Shown: piece after piece, positions 1 to 11,920 of the stretch
Layout of the letters: each line of letters begins with the position of its first letter
Numbering within the stretch: position 1 is the stretch's first letter
Assembly (NCBI RefSeq): GCF_001661345.1
Contig: NW_017962917.1
Span: forward strand, 1-64,000
Reading direction: 5' to 3'
Length of the DNA stretch: 64,000 bases
From: Ascoidea rubescens DSM 1968
Taxonomy: Eukaryota; Ascomycota; Saccharomycetes; Ascoideales; Ascoideaceae
Made by a program: the position numbers and the translations under genes
Notes under the pieces: generated by a model
Databases searched by the model: none
What the model saw: only the letters and a program-made list of their open reading frames with translations
What the model was told of the DNA's origin: nothing

Positions 1-2640
1 TTATAATTTTCTTTTATTATTCAGTGCACATCTTATGAATAGAGGCAATCTAGGTTGTGTAGTCTTTTATTCTATGACAAAATTTCCGAACTCGTATTTT
101 TAAGTTAAAACCAATATACATTTTAATTAACCTGAATTTATTCCTTTTGCTCTTTTTTGGTTGTTGTTCCATTATTGTAAACTTCATTAGTCTATCAAAA
201 TCAAATCTATAAAATATACAATTGAACATATATATCGTGCAGTCCAAGTGAAAGACAAAAAGAGGGAAGATTAATTTCAATGAATATTAATGCTCAAATA
301 CTAAAAAGTAATATAATTCAAAAGAAGTTGAATCAATGGCTTACTAGGATTTTGTTATTTGTATTTGAGATGTTGAGTAGTGGAGATTCTTCAGAAAACA
401 CTGTTTCACATCAAAGAAATCACTATATGCCACATAAGACAGTGATTCCCCATTCAGTAAAAATTAAATTATCAACTCAAGATGAAATGCACGTTTTGTA
501 GTTAGTTGTTAAGAGATTTAAATATGTAGACAACAATTGATAAACAGCAAAAGGCCAATTCAAAACACATCTTTGATAAAGTCCTGATACATCTGAAAAA
601 ATTTAAAGATTTAATTCAGAAACCAAATCTAAATCCAAAAGCTCAATACATTATACTCAGGCAAATGATTATATTTTAATCCAGCTTCTTTTAGGTGTTT
701 AGTTTGGAAACTTAAAAGAAATACTTTTAAATATATCATACTAAAGAAATCAGTCGGAATTCAATTATCTGTTACTTTCGGATTTGTTTGTGAATAAAGA
801 AAAATATCAATAATCAATATCAGAATTCTATTACAAGAAGTAAAATACAACTAATTTATATTCTAAAAACAACTTCACACAATCAATCTTAATTAGAAAC
901 AGATCAATTAATATATTTAACGGATTACAGTTCATCATCAAATCAGCATTGGTTATACACCTAATAGTATCAAAACAAGTTTAAAAAAATTTAGCTAAAC
1001 AACACAAATAATATAATTATTCAATATAAAGCAAAGTAATAAATGAATAACAGTTCTATCATGTCTGTTGGATTGATTATTATCAAAGCAATTCAAAAGG
1101 TATTCAATATCATTATATTTATTTTGATTAACATTGATACATCGTTCATCTGATTCATTTTATTTCCCCATAGATTTAGATTTTAATGTGGTACCAATGA
1201 TACGTTTTCAAAGATATATTTAATTATAAACGATAATCGAAGTTCTTAGATTAATTGCAGCTGAAGTATCAATAAGTCTAACCCAGCCGAATAGATTTAC
1301 GTATCTCAAACACGTTATATTAAGAAAGCTGGAATAATTTTTGAGAAAAATTTCAAACTATTATTTTAGTTTTATCTACTCGTCCCATATTCTACCATTG
1401 CTTCTAAAGATTTGATGTGTTAAATTATATTTAAGTATGTGATTTAATTCGTTAAGTAAGAGTTGAATTTCAACTTGGGTTGATTGTGGACATGGGAGTA
1501 TGTCATATAATTTATTAATAATTTTGTTATATCTATATGTTGAATACAAAGAAGTTTTGAAGCTAACCTCTGAGGATGATAATGTATTTTGATTGACAGT
1601 TGGATTCAAAGTATTGATTGGTGCTTCTAATTCTATGGCAGGTATTTTGACATCAACCTCAAAATCGAACTTAAAATCGAATCCAAAACCTGCGTTTCTT
1701 TGCTCTAAAAAAGACTTCGGCTTTGGTTTGAATTCATCTCATCTCAAGCTCCAGTTACATCTTTCTCAACAAGCTTCTATTTACGCCATACATTTCTCTT
1801 TTTCTTTCTTCAGATCCCCTATATATACGCTGCTCCATTTTGGAGTTTTTAACAAAAAACTTACTCTCTTTTTCCTGTTTGTTCTGATATATTTTTCTTG
1901 TGAGCCTATAAAATGTCTTTCACCTCTTCTTTGTATGTGTTTTTTTTTGATCCCTCTTTTTCTCTCATTTTTTCTTTTACTAATACTTCATTTCTGTTTG
2001 TATTCCGCTCATTCTCATCATTTTGCAAGAACCCTTAATATTCTTTTCCAATTGCGAAATCAAGTTTCCATAGCTTTAAAAACGTTATCTGTAGATCTAA
2101 TCTTAAAACCTGATGATCCTAAACTATCTTAACTGATTTTTTACATTAATAACTGTCATTATCGAGCTATGAATATATATGCAATATCTGAGAGAGTTCT
2201 TAGAGTACTAGTCAATAACATCATTGTATCTTTTTAAAGCAATCGTTGAATGCTTCGATGAATTTTAACAATTTGAATTTAATCTTGATCATCAAAATAT
2301 ATATATTGCATACATAATCAAATATATATATATATATATTGATACATTTCCTAATCACAAAATATATTAGGCAATTGTACTGATATTATTAATGACTACA
2401 TACTGAATAGTCTAATAAAATTCCATCAAAACTATCTTCACAAATCGCTACACTGTAAAGATTTGTCAAATTCTGAATTCAGGTGTATTTCATTTCTTAT
2501 CGCATCAAATGCTCATCATCATACCAATTTTCCCATCTATAATTTGACCAGTAATCTTAATCAACACAATGACTTTCCATATTAGTTTTCTCTAAGTTGT
2601 AAAATAGTCATTTATTTTGATACGCATTCATTTCTAATAG
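1..2640. other. Gene-poor AT-rich stretch
   Basis: I see no credible gene here. Short open frames occur on both strands, for example 1376-1609 (-) and 1593-2132 (+), but they have no recognisable domain and the second is mostly runs of Phe and Leu typical of T-rich DNA. An AT dinucleotide tract lies near 2325-2342. The right end of this stretch merges into the decayed leucine-rich-repeat gene that follows, so part of it may be the eroded 5' end of that gene. Confidence 0.5.
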
Positions 2641-4460
2641 TCTGGTTCCCAAATTAAAAATTTCCATGAATTAACTGAGCTCAAATTTTTGAAAATCAAC
2701 ACTGTTTTAATAAGAAAATAGAAAGTTTAGCTAAACAAACCAAGATAACATTTTTAGATCTATTTTATAATCGAATCACTGATCTTGAAGGATTGGCTTA
2801 TCTTTCTGTGCTGGATGAGCTATATCCAAGCAACAACAGAATCGCAGAGATTAAAAATCTACCGCAATTGCCCCAGGTAGAAACAAATATAACTATAGCG
2901 AAACAATTTCATTAGTAGCTCAAATAAAACCCAGTTTTTGGTTTTGACAGATTGGGTTTTTAATTGCAAGCCAGTTACTGATATGAACTTTGCAATTTTC
3001 CACTCTATCCCTTTCTGTTAGTTGTAGAGCATTTGCTATTTAATATTGTTTGGTTGCTCAAACTGGTAGATGATCAGCGCATTTCTTATGTATGAAAACA
3101 CTATTTCAAACTTTGAGAGTTTTCTTGACTAACCATGATGCAAAAAATTTTAATATCTGCCAATCATTTATTACACAAAGTTCATTGATTTTGAGTAAGA
3201 AAGATTCCTTTTATTTCAAAACCTATTCTAAATTATTCTATAGAAAGTTGATAATTTACTCTCTGACAGTTTTACATTTCAAGGATGAGCAAAAAACCCT
3301 GGATTTGAGAAACAACTTTGACTCATTTACTAAAGCACTTTTGCCGTAGAAAACATATTTTCAGAGTTATGAAACAATTGGTTTGATGAATATGTTGGTT
3401 TTTTTGATTTGGTTCTAGAACTTTTAAATGGAAATAATAAAAATAGTAATTGTGGTAATTGGAAAAGTATTATCAGTTTTGAAAGCATCGGTGATAAGAT
3501 CAATTATTTATTTATTTATTAATTTAAGAAAACCGGTGTTATATCATAATTCGATACGTAGGATCCAGAATTTGGAACATTTGATTAACTTAGGAGTATT
3601 AAATATGTGGTGTAACAAATTAGTAAACTAGACAGCTTGAACCATTTAATTGAGTTGAAAAAATTGGATTTAAGCCAAAATCCAAGGATAGAAATAGGCG
3701 GGAGATCAGAAATGTTAATTAATTTTAAAACGTTAAATATTAGTTGTTATAGTATCCAAATCATTGATAGACTGTTGTTTGATTTAGTTGGGCTTAAACA
3801 TTTACCAGTCTAATCAAGCTAAATAGAAAAAATTGAACGTGTCATTAATCAGTTAAAAAAGTTGGAAATGTTAGATATGCGTTCAAATGTGATTCAAATA
3901 ATTGAGAATATCAAGAAACTAGAAAAGCTAACGGGTTTATGATTTGGATATAATAATATCAGGATGCTCGAAAAGTTAGACTACTTGATTAATCTAAAAA
4001 AGTTTGGTTGAATAATAACGAAATTACCAAAATTGAGAATTTAGATAAATTGACAAATCTTGAAGAGTTATGTATTAAAGACAATCAAATTACAAAGCTT
4101 GAGAATTTCGATAATTTAACCAATCTAAAAATGCTATTTATAAGTGGGTATAAGATTGTCGAATTTGAAAATTTGAAAAACTTGATATTTTTTGACTTGA
4201 GCTATAACTGTATTCCAAAAAATGAAGGTACGTATGAGTTGACTTAATTGATTTGCTTTTGGATGATAATAAAATACAAAAGATTGATGATCTGGATAGG
4301 TTGAATGAACTTAAATGCTCAATTTGGAAAATAATCAAATTGAATTTCTCAGCAATATTTTTATACCTAGACATCTAATTGTGATGTTGGAAAAGAATTG
4401 AAAAATGAAATAGAAAAATTCAATAAAGGTTTTATAAAAATAATAGACTTGGACAATCTG
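2640..4460 (+). pseudogene. Decayed SDS22-like leucine-rich-repeat gene
   Basis: Reading the plus strand in shifting frames gives a series of 22-residue leucine-rich repeats of the SDS22 type, such as the block at 4008-4140 with NEITKIENLDKLTNLEELCI and a second repeat after it. Others lie around 2745-2880, 3550-3720, 3830-3990 and 4245-4340. SDS22 is the nuclear LRR regulatory subunit of the PP1 phosphatase Glc7. The repeats are spread over three frames and interrupted by many stops, and no frame stays open for more than about 80 codons, so this is a pseudogene. The spacing and asparagine-ladder residues are still clear, so decay may be fairly recent, or the original may have been an LRR paralogue rather than the working SDS22, which I do not see in this window. 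The exact ends are uncertain. Confidence 0.7.
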
Positions 4461-5472
4461 TAGTTGTTTCCGCCAGAACTTCGATTGATTTTGCACAGAT
4501 ATCATGAGTTTGAAACATCTCTGCAGATGCTGGATGATGCTTCCCATTTCAGCCACACCAAATCGATAGAACGTTGGACAGATATTTCGAAAAGCTTATT
4601 TAATTTGGTTCAATCCCAGAACGTGCTGCCGCTGTGCGCGGGTCGATTCGGAAGGACGCGGGGCACAAATCGGTTGCAAGGAGCTGACTTGCAGCCAGGG
4701 GCTACACGTGTTATGACGCCTCCTCGGTGCTTCAGTTGGTGGCCGGAACTCAGTTTGATCAGACGTACCTCTTTTTGGGTCGATCCGCAGTCCTGGAACG
4801 GTTTATCGCCGACGTTTCGCGCGAAGCACTGCCCAAATCAAACTTTAAGAAAAAAATTTTCTTTCTTTGCCCACTTATCAATTTATCACATCATAAATCA
4901 ATTTCAATCTACAATCAGTGTTTTCGAAACAATACCAATCAACATCTACTTATATTTCACTGCACCCTATTAGAATTTTTTCCATTTTATTTTCCTGTTT
5001 CACTTTATACGATTCCACTCTCAACTCTGTTCAGCTTCCTATCCCTATACTCTCCTGTCTTGCCCAAGATTCTACTGATTGATTAGTTTTCCAGTAAAAT
5101 ATTATTTTTAATCCTGATATTATATCATTATATTATTATATTATTTTATTATTATATTATTTTATTATTTTATTATTTTATTATTATATTACGACTATTA
5201 TACTATTGCCTCTATTTTTATTATTTCGTTCAGTGCCATTACTATTAACATTTCAATTATTCTCATTTATTTATCCGTTTATTATATTTTAGTGCTTTCA
5301 TATAAATGTCAAATCATCTTATTTAATATTCGACCTTATTTTCAAAAGTCCTCTTGTTTGTAATCCAAATCTTTAATTAAAGTTTATCGATTAATATTAT
5401 TTTTCAAGTTAAATTAAATTAAGCGAAATCGAATAAATCGTAAGTATATCAAGTATATTAAGTAAACAAGAT
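4461..5472. other. Intergenic region upstream of MRS6
   Basis: There is no credible gene. A GC-rich island lies at about 4620-4830, in sharp contrast to the AT-rich flanks, and the open frames across it (4464-4973 and 4727-5086) show no domain. From about 5105 to 5190 there is an ATTATA/TTTTATTA microsatellite. The last 150 bases before the MRS6 start codon are AT-rich leader. Confidence 0.5.
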
Positions 5473-7683
5473 ATGTCGTCATTTAACAACTCTTATCTCA
5501 AAACAGATCGTCGTTCATCTATGGCAGAAAGAAGACCTTCAAACTTATCCAATTATAACAAACCCTTTATTAATATCCCACAATTAGCATGTTTAGAGTT
5601 GCCTCCTCCTGACTATACTCCTGATAATTGTGATGTTTTAATTATTGGCACTGGTTTGGTTGAAAGTATCTTAGCAGCTGCCCTAGCATGGCAGGGTTCC
5701 AATGTATTACATATAGACTCGAATCCTTATTATGGAGATACAAACTCTACTCTAACAATAGACCAAATAAAAGACTGGGTTAAAAACGTCAACGATAATA
5801 ATATTAATGCTAACAACACTCCAAGTAATACTAAGAATAGTGTTAAGAATACATCCTTGGGTTATAAAAATTTTAAAAATGCAAGATTATATATTCCAAG
5901 ACCCACTCAATTAATCTCAAAAAATTATGGCATCGATTTGAATCAAAAATTATTATTCTGTAAAAGTGATTTATTATCTTTACTATTGAAATCAAGAGTT
6001 TTTAAATATTTGGAGTTTCAATCTTTATCTCAATTTCATACTTTTGAAAACGATAATTTCGAGAAAATCATAAATTCAAAACAACAAATTTTTGTAAATA
6101 ATACTTTACCTTTAAAAATAAAAAGAAATTTAATGAAATTTCTAAAATTCATTATAAGTTTTGAAACCGATACTACAAATGAATTGAATAACTCTAATAA
6201 CAAGGATAATACTACTAATAATGATAATATTAATAATAATGATAGTATTAACAACAATAACAACAACAACAAAGACAACAACAGCAATAATATATGGTTT
6301 CCATATAAGAAAAAACCAATTTCTTTATTTTTAAAAGAAGTTTTCCATCTAGAAACAGCTCAAATTAATGAATTCATATTTGCAATCGGTTTATGTTTTT
6401 CCTCAAATTTGAACACCCCTGAAGCTTTGCAAAGGATTAAACGATATATTATCTCTTTTGACGTATATGGAAATTTCCCAGTTTTATACACCAAGTATGG
6501 TGGGCCTGGTGAAGTTTCTCAAGGATTTTGTAGATCTGCGGCAGTTGCCGGTACTACTTATAAGTTGAATACCTCATTAGTAGCTTATGATCCAATAAAA
6601 AAAATGGCTAAATTGAGTGATGATTCATTAATTACAATCAATGAGAAAATTGTTATTTCACCAACTCAAATTCCAAACTTTTTAGAAGAATATCAACCAA
6701 AGCAAAAGTATGAAGTGTCCAGGTTAATAACTATCGTTAATAGTGATTGTAAAGAATGGATGGCAGAAAATGAGAGTGCATGTGTTGTTGTGTTTCCAGA
6801 AAACTCATTGCCTTCTTTCAACAAGTATGCTGTGCAAGTTGTGATAATGGGCGAAGGTTCTGAAATTGTACCCAAAAATCAGTGTGCATGGTTTTTGTCA
6901 ACAATTGAAAGAGGATCCAAGGGTAAAATTGATTTAGAATCTGCTTTATCATGTTTAGAACAAAATTTATTACGAGAATCCAAATTCAATGCTGATGATA
7001 TTGGTATGGAATATATTGGAATTGGAAATGGAAATGGAATGGGATACGAAATGTACAATAGTCTAAAATTGGGATCAAGCTTGATGAATTTTGTTCCAGA
7101 GGAAAAATTAACGTATTTACTAAAATTTTATTTTACTCAAAAAACCTCAGTTCCACCATTTGGAGTTGTAAATCCCAAGATATTCAATGAAGGCGAGAAT
7201 GAACATGACAGTATAAATAAAAAAGGAAATCCATATAATGAGCAGTCGATATTGGAAGATGAAGACGAAGAGTTTATTATTGAAAAGTTAAATGAAAGTA
7301 AGATTTCCGAAACAGCAAGTAATAAAGTAGAAGTAGATATAAAGATTACAAAAGATGACGGAGACACTGATAATCCAAAAAAGAAAAGTTTAAATGAGAT
7401 AAGTCCAAACCAGGATGATAAAAATCGAATTAAGAGAAACATTTATCAAGATATTATATTTAACAGTATGCCATCCAGTGAATTATCCTATGATGGAGTT
7501 GTTACAGAAGCCAAAGTCTTGTATGAAAAGATAACTGGGTCAGATGATGATTTCTTTGATATTGACTTTGAAGATGAAAATGAAAATGAAAATGAGTTTG
7601 GTGGAAATGATTATGAGTATAATAGTGTTCTTGACGATAATGCCGAAATGGATGAGTTTTATCTAGATCAAGATGAGTATTAG
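5473..7683 (+). CDS. MRS6: Rab escort protein (Mrs6 family)
   Basis: Rab escort proteins present newly made Rab/Ypt GTPases to geranylgeranyl transferase II and deliver them to membranes. The N-terminal half carries the GDI/REP Rossmann motif: CDVLIIGTGLVESILAAALA around residues 54-73, followed by HIDSNPYYGD, the family's nucleotide-fold signature. Later blocks such as YGNFPVLYTKYGGPGEVSQG (around 335-355) and the SPTQIPNF region are typical of GDI/REP folds. At 736 residues it is longer than S. cerevisiae Mrs6 (about 600). The excess comes from an Asn/Asp-rich insert near residues 235-275 and a long acidic C-terminal tail with repeated Glu-Asn. The start is the first ATG of the frame, preceded by AT-rich leader. 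A plain GDI (Gdi1) is less likely because of the length and the long insert between conserved regions. Confidence 0.88.
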   Translation: MSSFNNSYLKTDRRSSMAERRPSNLSNYNKPFINIPQLACLELPPPDYTPDNCDVLIIGTGLVESILAAALAWQGSNVLHIDSNPYYGDTNSTLTIDQIKDWVKNVNDNNINANNTPSNTKNSVKNTSLGYKNFKNARLYIPRPTQLISKNYGIDLNQKLLFCKSDLLSLLLKSRVFKYLEFQSLSQFHTFENDNFEKIINSKQQIFVNNTLPLKIKRNLMKFLKFIISFETDTTNELNNSNNKDNTTNNDNINNNDSINNNNNNNKDNNSNNIWFPYKKKPISLFLKEVFHLETAQINEFIFAIGLCFSSNLNTPEALQRIKRYIISFDVYGNFPVLYTKYGGPGEVSQGFCRSAAVAGTTYKLNTSLVAYDPIKKMAKLSDDSLITINEKIVISPTQIPNFLEEYQPKQKYEVSRLITIVNSDCKEWMAENESACVVVFPENSLPSFNKYAVQVVIMGEGSEIVPKNQCAWFLSTIERGSKGKIDLESALSCLEQNLLRESKFNADDIGMEYIGIGNGNGMGYEMYNSLKLGSSLMNFVPEEKLTYLLKFYFTQKTSVPPFGVVNPKIFNEGENEHDSINKKGNPYNEQSILEDEDEEFIIEKLNESKISETASNKVEVDIKITKDDGDTDNPKKKSLNEISPNQDDKNRIKRNIYQDIIFNSMPSSELSYDGVVTEAKVLYEKITGSDDDFFDIDFEDENENENEFGGNDYEYNSVLDDNAEMDEFYLDQDEY

Positions 7684-8673
7684 AAAGTGGTTAATTTAGC
7701 TTAGTATCCTATTACTGTTTTTATGTTGTTTAATGTCGTTTGAGTTGGTGATTAATGTGTAAACGTTTTTTTTTGGTTTTTTTAATTTATTTCATTTTAT
7801 TTTTTGATTTTATGTTTTTTATTTTTTTGTTCTATTATTTTTTTTTCAAGTTGATCTAAATTGAATTGAATTGAGCTTTGATTCGCTGATTTATTTTAGC
7901 TTCTGTTGACTCTATAAATAAGAATGCTTTGTTACTATTTTATCGTGCTGATGTTGGTGAAGTAGGCAATTGTGACGTCCGCGGATCTTCCAGCCTGATC
8001 CGCACCTATCACGGAAAGAATCCTGATGTTGATGTCCGTGAAATCCGTCAAGCACCATTTGATATCCGCACTTTTGTGTTTCCAATCCGCAGCAATGGGA
8101 TTTGAATGCGGACTTCTTCTGTCGAACAAATTCCGGCCACCGGCTCCAGCCAATCACACGGCCACAAATAAAAAGCATCTTATTTTTCACAAAGAGCCAT
8201 AATCTGGCAATGAAAATTTTTTAGTGCGAGGAGAGTTTGAATGGAACATAGCAAAACTTTATAAGCAGAATATCGTGCTTTTTTTGAAGATTTACTGGCG
8301 AATTAAATTCATTAATTTTCATTTGATATTCAACCACTCTGCAATTTGGAAAAGGTAAGATATAATATTTCTAGCGCTACTGATTTATATTTTGATTTCT
8401 ATTCCATTTTTTTAATTACAATAATAATTGTTAGTTATAATAGTGTTATTTTTTTAGTTTATTGATTTTCAAAATATTAATCACACCAATATTAAAGATT
8501 TCAGAGTTATAAACTAAAACCGCCATCAATTCTCGCGAATAAAAACAAGTAATATTAACTCATCATTTTTCCTTAGATTATATTCTCCCATTTTCTATTA
8601 TTATCATTATCGATTTCAGAATCAGAGCCAAATCATATTCATTATTGATTCAACTATAATTATTTAAATAAAA
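7684..8673. other. Intergenic region, COX6 upstream region
   Basis: T-rich sequence follows the MRS6 stop. A GC-rich island at about 7975-8165 contains a CCAATCA box, and AT-rich leader then runs to the COX6 start. The minus-strand open frames across the island (7912-8190) have no recognisable domain. Confidence 0.5.
8150..8156 (+). promoter_or_regulatory. CCAAT box (HAP-type) upstream of COX6
   Basis: CCAATCA fits the CCAATNA core bound by the Hap2/3/5 (NF-Y) complex. It lies about 520 bases upstream of the COX6 start in a GC-rich island. S. cerevisiae COX6 is a known Hap2/3/4 target, so a conserved role is plausible. A seven-base match alone is weak evidence, since this word also occurs elsewhere in the window. 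Confidence 0.45.
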
Positions 8674-9486
8674 ATGTTTGCCCCATTAAGACAATGTTTC
8701 AAAACTCCAGCCATTAGAAGAGCTATTCTTTTACGACCATCTGTTTCATTAAGATCTTCCACTTTCCTTAATAATACTACTAGATTTAATGCTACTAGAA
8801 ACTATAGTAGCAGTCATGATGAAGAAACTTTTGAAGAATTCACTACAAGGTATGTAATTTTATTTTAGTTATTAAATTATTGATGGATAAATTGCAAGAG
8901 CACTTGCTCAAAAAAAAAAATTTAAAATCAATTTCAAATTCTAGCGATAGCAGTGTGTCATAATATTATTGCATTGCGTTATGTTTTTATTTGATAGACT
9001 TGAGCAGAGTTGATTAATATATAAAATCATATCTTATTATATCGCATCCTATTATATGCCATTGAAACTCTATAAATTAATATAAGTTAATATAGAGTAA
9101 TATAAAGTAATATAAATTAATATCAAATAGTCCAATTTAATTTCCTATTAGACCCATGTCAATGCTATATATCAGAGTTACTAACGTTCAGTTTTTTATA
9201 ACATAATTACAGATTTGAAAAAGAATTTGAAGAAGCCTATGATTTGTTTGAAGTTCAAAGAGTCTTAAACAATTGTTTTTCATATGATTTAGTTCCATCT
9301 CCATCTGTTTTGGAAAAGGCTTTATTGGCTTGTAGAAGAGTTAATGATTATGCAACTGCTGTCAGAGTCTTTGAAGGTTTGAAAGTCAAAGTTGAAAATA
9401 ATGAACAATATGAAGCTTACTTGGAAGAATTAAAAGATGTTAGAAAAGAGTTGGGTGTTGATTTAAAAGAAGAGCTATTTCCATAA
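8674..9486 (+). CDS. COX6: Cytochrome c oxidase subunit VI (two exons)
   Basis: This is a nuclear-encoded subunit of mitochondrial complex IV (Cox6, COX5A in mammals). Exon 1 is 8674-8849 and exon 2 is 9213-9486, joined within an Arg codon to give 149 residues. The N-terminus, rich in Arg, Ser and Thr with no acidic residues for about 45 positions, looks like a mitochondrial presequence. The mature part begins near HDEETFEEFTTRF. Exon 2 supplies DLFEVQRVLNNCFSYDLVP and ELGVDLKEELFP, which match the S. cerevisiae protein almost residue for residue. The intron has a GTATGT donor, a perfect TACTAAC branch site and a CAG acceptor. The upstream CCAAT box fits respiratory regulation. Confidence 0.96.
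8850..9212 (+). other. COX6 intron
   Basis: This is a 363-base spliceosomal intron. The donor GTATGT is at 8850, the branch site TACTAAC at 9179-9185 and the acceptor ACAG ends at 9212. The middle has an imperfect short tandem pattern of TAATATAA-like units around 9060-9125. Removing it restores the conserved Cox6 frame exactly. Confidence 0.95.
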
Positions 9487-10132
9487 TTTAACTACTATCT
9501 ACTAATACAATCGATATGCTCAGTATTCTTGATATAATCGGGATAATCAATATATTCAGTAATATTATTTGGTATAATCTATAGGTTCTGAAGCTATAAT
9601 GTTATTTTGATTTTTTTTGTTTAGTTCATTTTTTTTTCTCTATTATTTTCTTTCCAACTATTATTCCAACTACAATTACAATTACAATTTCAAATAAATT
9701 TAAAAATAAATTTACAATATAAGCCTGAATCAAGCTACTTATTCAACTTATTTGTTGATTTAGTCTTTGCTTTTATTCGTTTGTCTGATCTTCTTCTGTT
9801 CTCTATTTAACGATCTTGTTTGTTCATATTCTCTGCTCCACCTCGCTTACTATTCTCAAACGACAAATCACTCACTAAAACACTGAAAACGCATCAGCAA
9901 ATATCGAACTATCCTTCATCCACACCGATACTGTAAGAGCATCTTCTCTATCTTTCTGAATAATACGGTTTCGTGATTGGCTCTTTAACAGAGTATCAAA
10001 AAACAAAAAAAGAGTCCGTGTTCGAATCCCAACCAGACACTTTTACCTCTCTTTCTGCTTTTTTCCGTCTTTTTTCCTCCATCGTTTTGTCTTCTGTTGT
10101 TATTTCACAAAAACACTCCTTCCTCGTTTGCT
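9487..10132. other. Intergenic region, COX6 to ESA1
   Basis: I see no gene. The first half is the T-rich COX6 downstream region and the second half, rich in pyrimidines, is the ESA1 leader. A tRNA B-box-like word, GTTCGAATCCC, occurs near 10021-10031, but no tRNA cloverleaf can be built around it. Confidence 0.5.
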
Positions 10133-11920
10133 ATGGCTAATAATGATAACAGCATCAACACTGGAAACAGCACCAGCATAGAACCCGGTGACAATTTACT
10201 CACGCCTGTATTTCTCAACAACTCTTTGGGTGGCAAAAGCAGCAGTGTGGGTTGTCAGCCTGAAACTCCTGATGGTCAGAAGACGACTTATCAGCCAGCT
10301 GATAAAACTATAACCAGCACCAATACTCTAGAGAATAGCATTGATATCTACACCAATGGGAATGGAAACGAAAATAATCCTAAATCAAATAGTGGAGAGG
10401 ATATAAACAAAAATACCGTTCTTGATCTCCAAAATACCATCGATAATGATGACACCACCACTAGCATTGATATAATCAAACCGAATGATTTGATAATTGG
10501 TGCCAAAGTTTTTGTTTTAAAAGATGAAAAAGAAATATTAGCCGAAATCTTAGCGAAAAATTTACGAAAAGGAAAACAATTATTTTATGTTCACTACGTT
10601 AATTATAATAAGAGACTTGATCAATGGATTAATATTAACCAAATCAATTTGAAAAAACCGGTTATTAGGCCAGATGATCCAACTTCAAAGACAGACAAAA
10701 TTACTGCTAAAAAGGGAAAGGCTTCTAGCTCAAAGACTTCAAAGACTTCAAAGACTTCAAAGGCGTCAAAGGTCTCAAAAACTTCAAAAAACTCTAAAAA
10801 TTCAAAGACCGCAACAAAATCTACTGCTAATAAAAAAAGAAAACTAAATAACGATTTGCTAATCGAAATTACTGATATTGACGATAAAATTGATGAAATA
10901 GTTGAACTAGATAAATTTACCTCTAAAAAGGAAAGCAAAGATATAATGGATCTAGATGATCTTGATGTTCAAGGCTTGAATTTAAAAGACGGCTTAACTC
11001 GGAATCAAGAAATAGAGAAACTTAGAAGTGGAGGATCAAGAGCTAATAATCATTTGGAGGTTTCCAAAATTAGAAATTTAAATAAAATCATTATGGGAAA
11101 ATTTGAAGTTGAACCTTGGTATTTTTCTCCCTATCCAATTGAGTTGACTGAAGAAGATGAGATTTATATTTGTGAATATACTTTGCAATATTTTGGTTTC
11201 AAGAAACAGTTTGAAAGATTTCGATCAAAATGCACTTTGAGACACCCACCAGGAAACGAAATCTATAGAGATGATTTGGTCTCCTTTTTTGAAATTGATG
11301 GTAAAAAACAAAGAATTTATTGTAGAAACCTTTGTTTACTATCAAAATTATTTTTAGATCATAAAACTCTATACTATGACGTTGATCCGTTTTTATTTTA
11401 TTGCATGACAATTAAAGATGAAGAAGGCTATCACCTAGTCGGATATTTTTCAAAAGAAAAAGAAAGTGCTGAAGGCTATAATTTAGCTTGTATATTAACA
11501 TTGCCACAATATCAAAGACATGGATATGGAAAAATTTTGATTCAATTTTCTTATGAATTAAGTAAAAGAGAACATAAAGTTGGATCTCCTGAGAAACCAT
11601 TGTCGGATTTAGGATTATTATCCTACAGAGCTTATTGGTCTGAAACAATTGTTAAACTATTAATTGGTAATAAGAGAAGTGATATAACCATTGATGAAAT
11701 TTCATCAATCACTTCAATGACAACGGCAGATATTTTGCACACTTTACAAACACTAAATATGCTAAGATATTATAAAGGCCAGCATATAATTGTTTTAACG
11801 GATCAAGTAATTGAACAATACGAAAAACTTAAAAAGAAAAAAAGGCATTATATTGACAGCGAAAAGTTGGTTTGGAAACCCCCAACTTTTACTGCCTCTC
11901 AGTTAAGATTTGGGTGGTAA
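10133..11920 (+). CDS. ESA1: MYST histone acetyltransferase Esa1 (NuA4 catalytic subunit)
   Basis: Esa1 acetylates histone H4 and H2A tails in the NuA4 complex. The ATG at 10133 is used; the frame is open a little further upstream but without an ATG. After an Asn/Ser/Thr-rich N-terminus comes a chromo-barrel (around 119-170, with HYVNYNKRLDQWI), then a Lys/Ser/Thr linker of SKTSK repeats. The MYST domain follows, with CTLRHPPGNEIYRDDLVSFF, DHKTLYYDVDPFLFYCM, the acetyl-CoA loop QYQRHGYGKILIQFSYELS and SPEKPLSDLGLLSYRAYWS. The catalytic Cys (in NLACIL) and Glu (in SPEKP) are present. The C2HC finger is degenerate, as I recall it also is in S. cerevisiae Esa1. At 595 residues it is longer than S. 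cerevisiae Esa1 (445) because of the N-terminus and linker. A Sas2 or Sas3 identity is unlikely because of the chromo-barrel and near identity to Esa1. Confidence 0.95.
   Translation: MANNDNSINTGNSTSIEPGDNLLTPVFLNNSLGGKSSSVGCQPETPDGQKTTYQPADKTITSTNTLENSIDIYTNGNGNENNPKSNSGEDINKNTVLDLQNTIDNDDTTTSIDIIKPNDLIIGAKVFVLKDEKEILAEILAKNLRKGKQLFYVHYVNYNKRLDQWININQINLKKPVIRPDDPTSKTDKITAKKGKASSSKTSKTSKTSKASKVSKTSKNSKNSKTATKSTANKKRKLNNDLLIEITDIDDKIDEIVELDKFTSKKESKDIMDLDDLDVQGLNLKDGLTRNQEIEKLRSGGSRANNHLEVSKIRNLNKIIMGKFEVEPWYFSPYPIELTEEDEIYICEYTLQYFGFKKQFERFRSKCTLRHPPGNEIYRDDLVSFFEIDGKKQRIYCRNLCLLSKLFLDHKTLYYDVDPFLFYCMTIKDEEGYHLVGYFSKEKESAEGYNLACILTLPQYQRHGYGKILIQFSYELSKREHKVGSPEKPLSDLGLLSYRAYWSETIVKLLIGNKRSDITIDEISSITSMTTADILHTLQTLNMLRYYKGQHIIVLTDQVIEQYEKLKKKKRHYIDSEKLVWKPPTFTASQLRFGW

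Noticed and set aside
1593-2132. 179-codon plus-strand frame
   Set aside because: Mostly Phe/Leu/Ser runs from T-rich DNA and no domain; a start-like ATG at 1913 followed by GTATGT at 1933 suggested a relic exon, but no matching acceptor or continuing frame was found.
4464-4973. 169-codon frame over a GC-rich island
   Set aside because: No domain; length is explained by composition and it overlaps the end of the pseudogene and another frame.
10000-10035. Possible tRNA gene (B-box-like GTTCGAATCCC)
   Set aside because: The T-arm stem does not pair, no matching acceptor strand or A box is found 70-90 bases upstream, and the word lies in an ESA1 leader.
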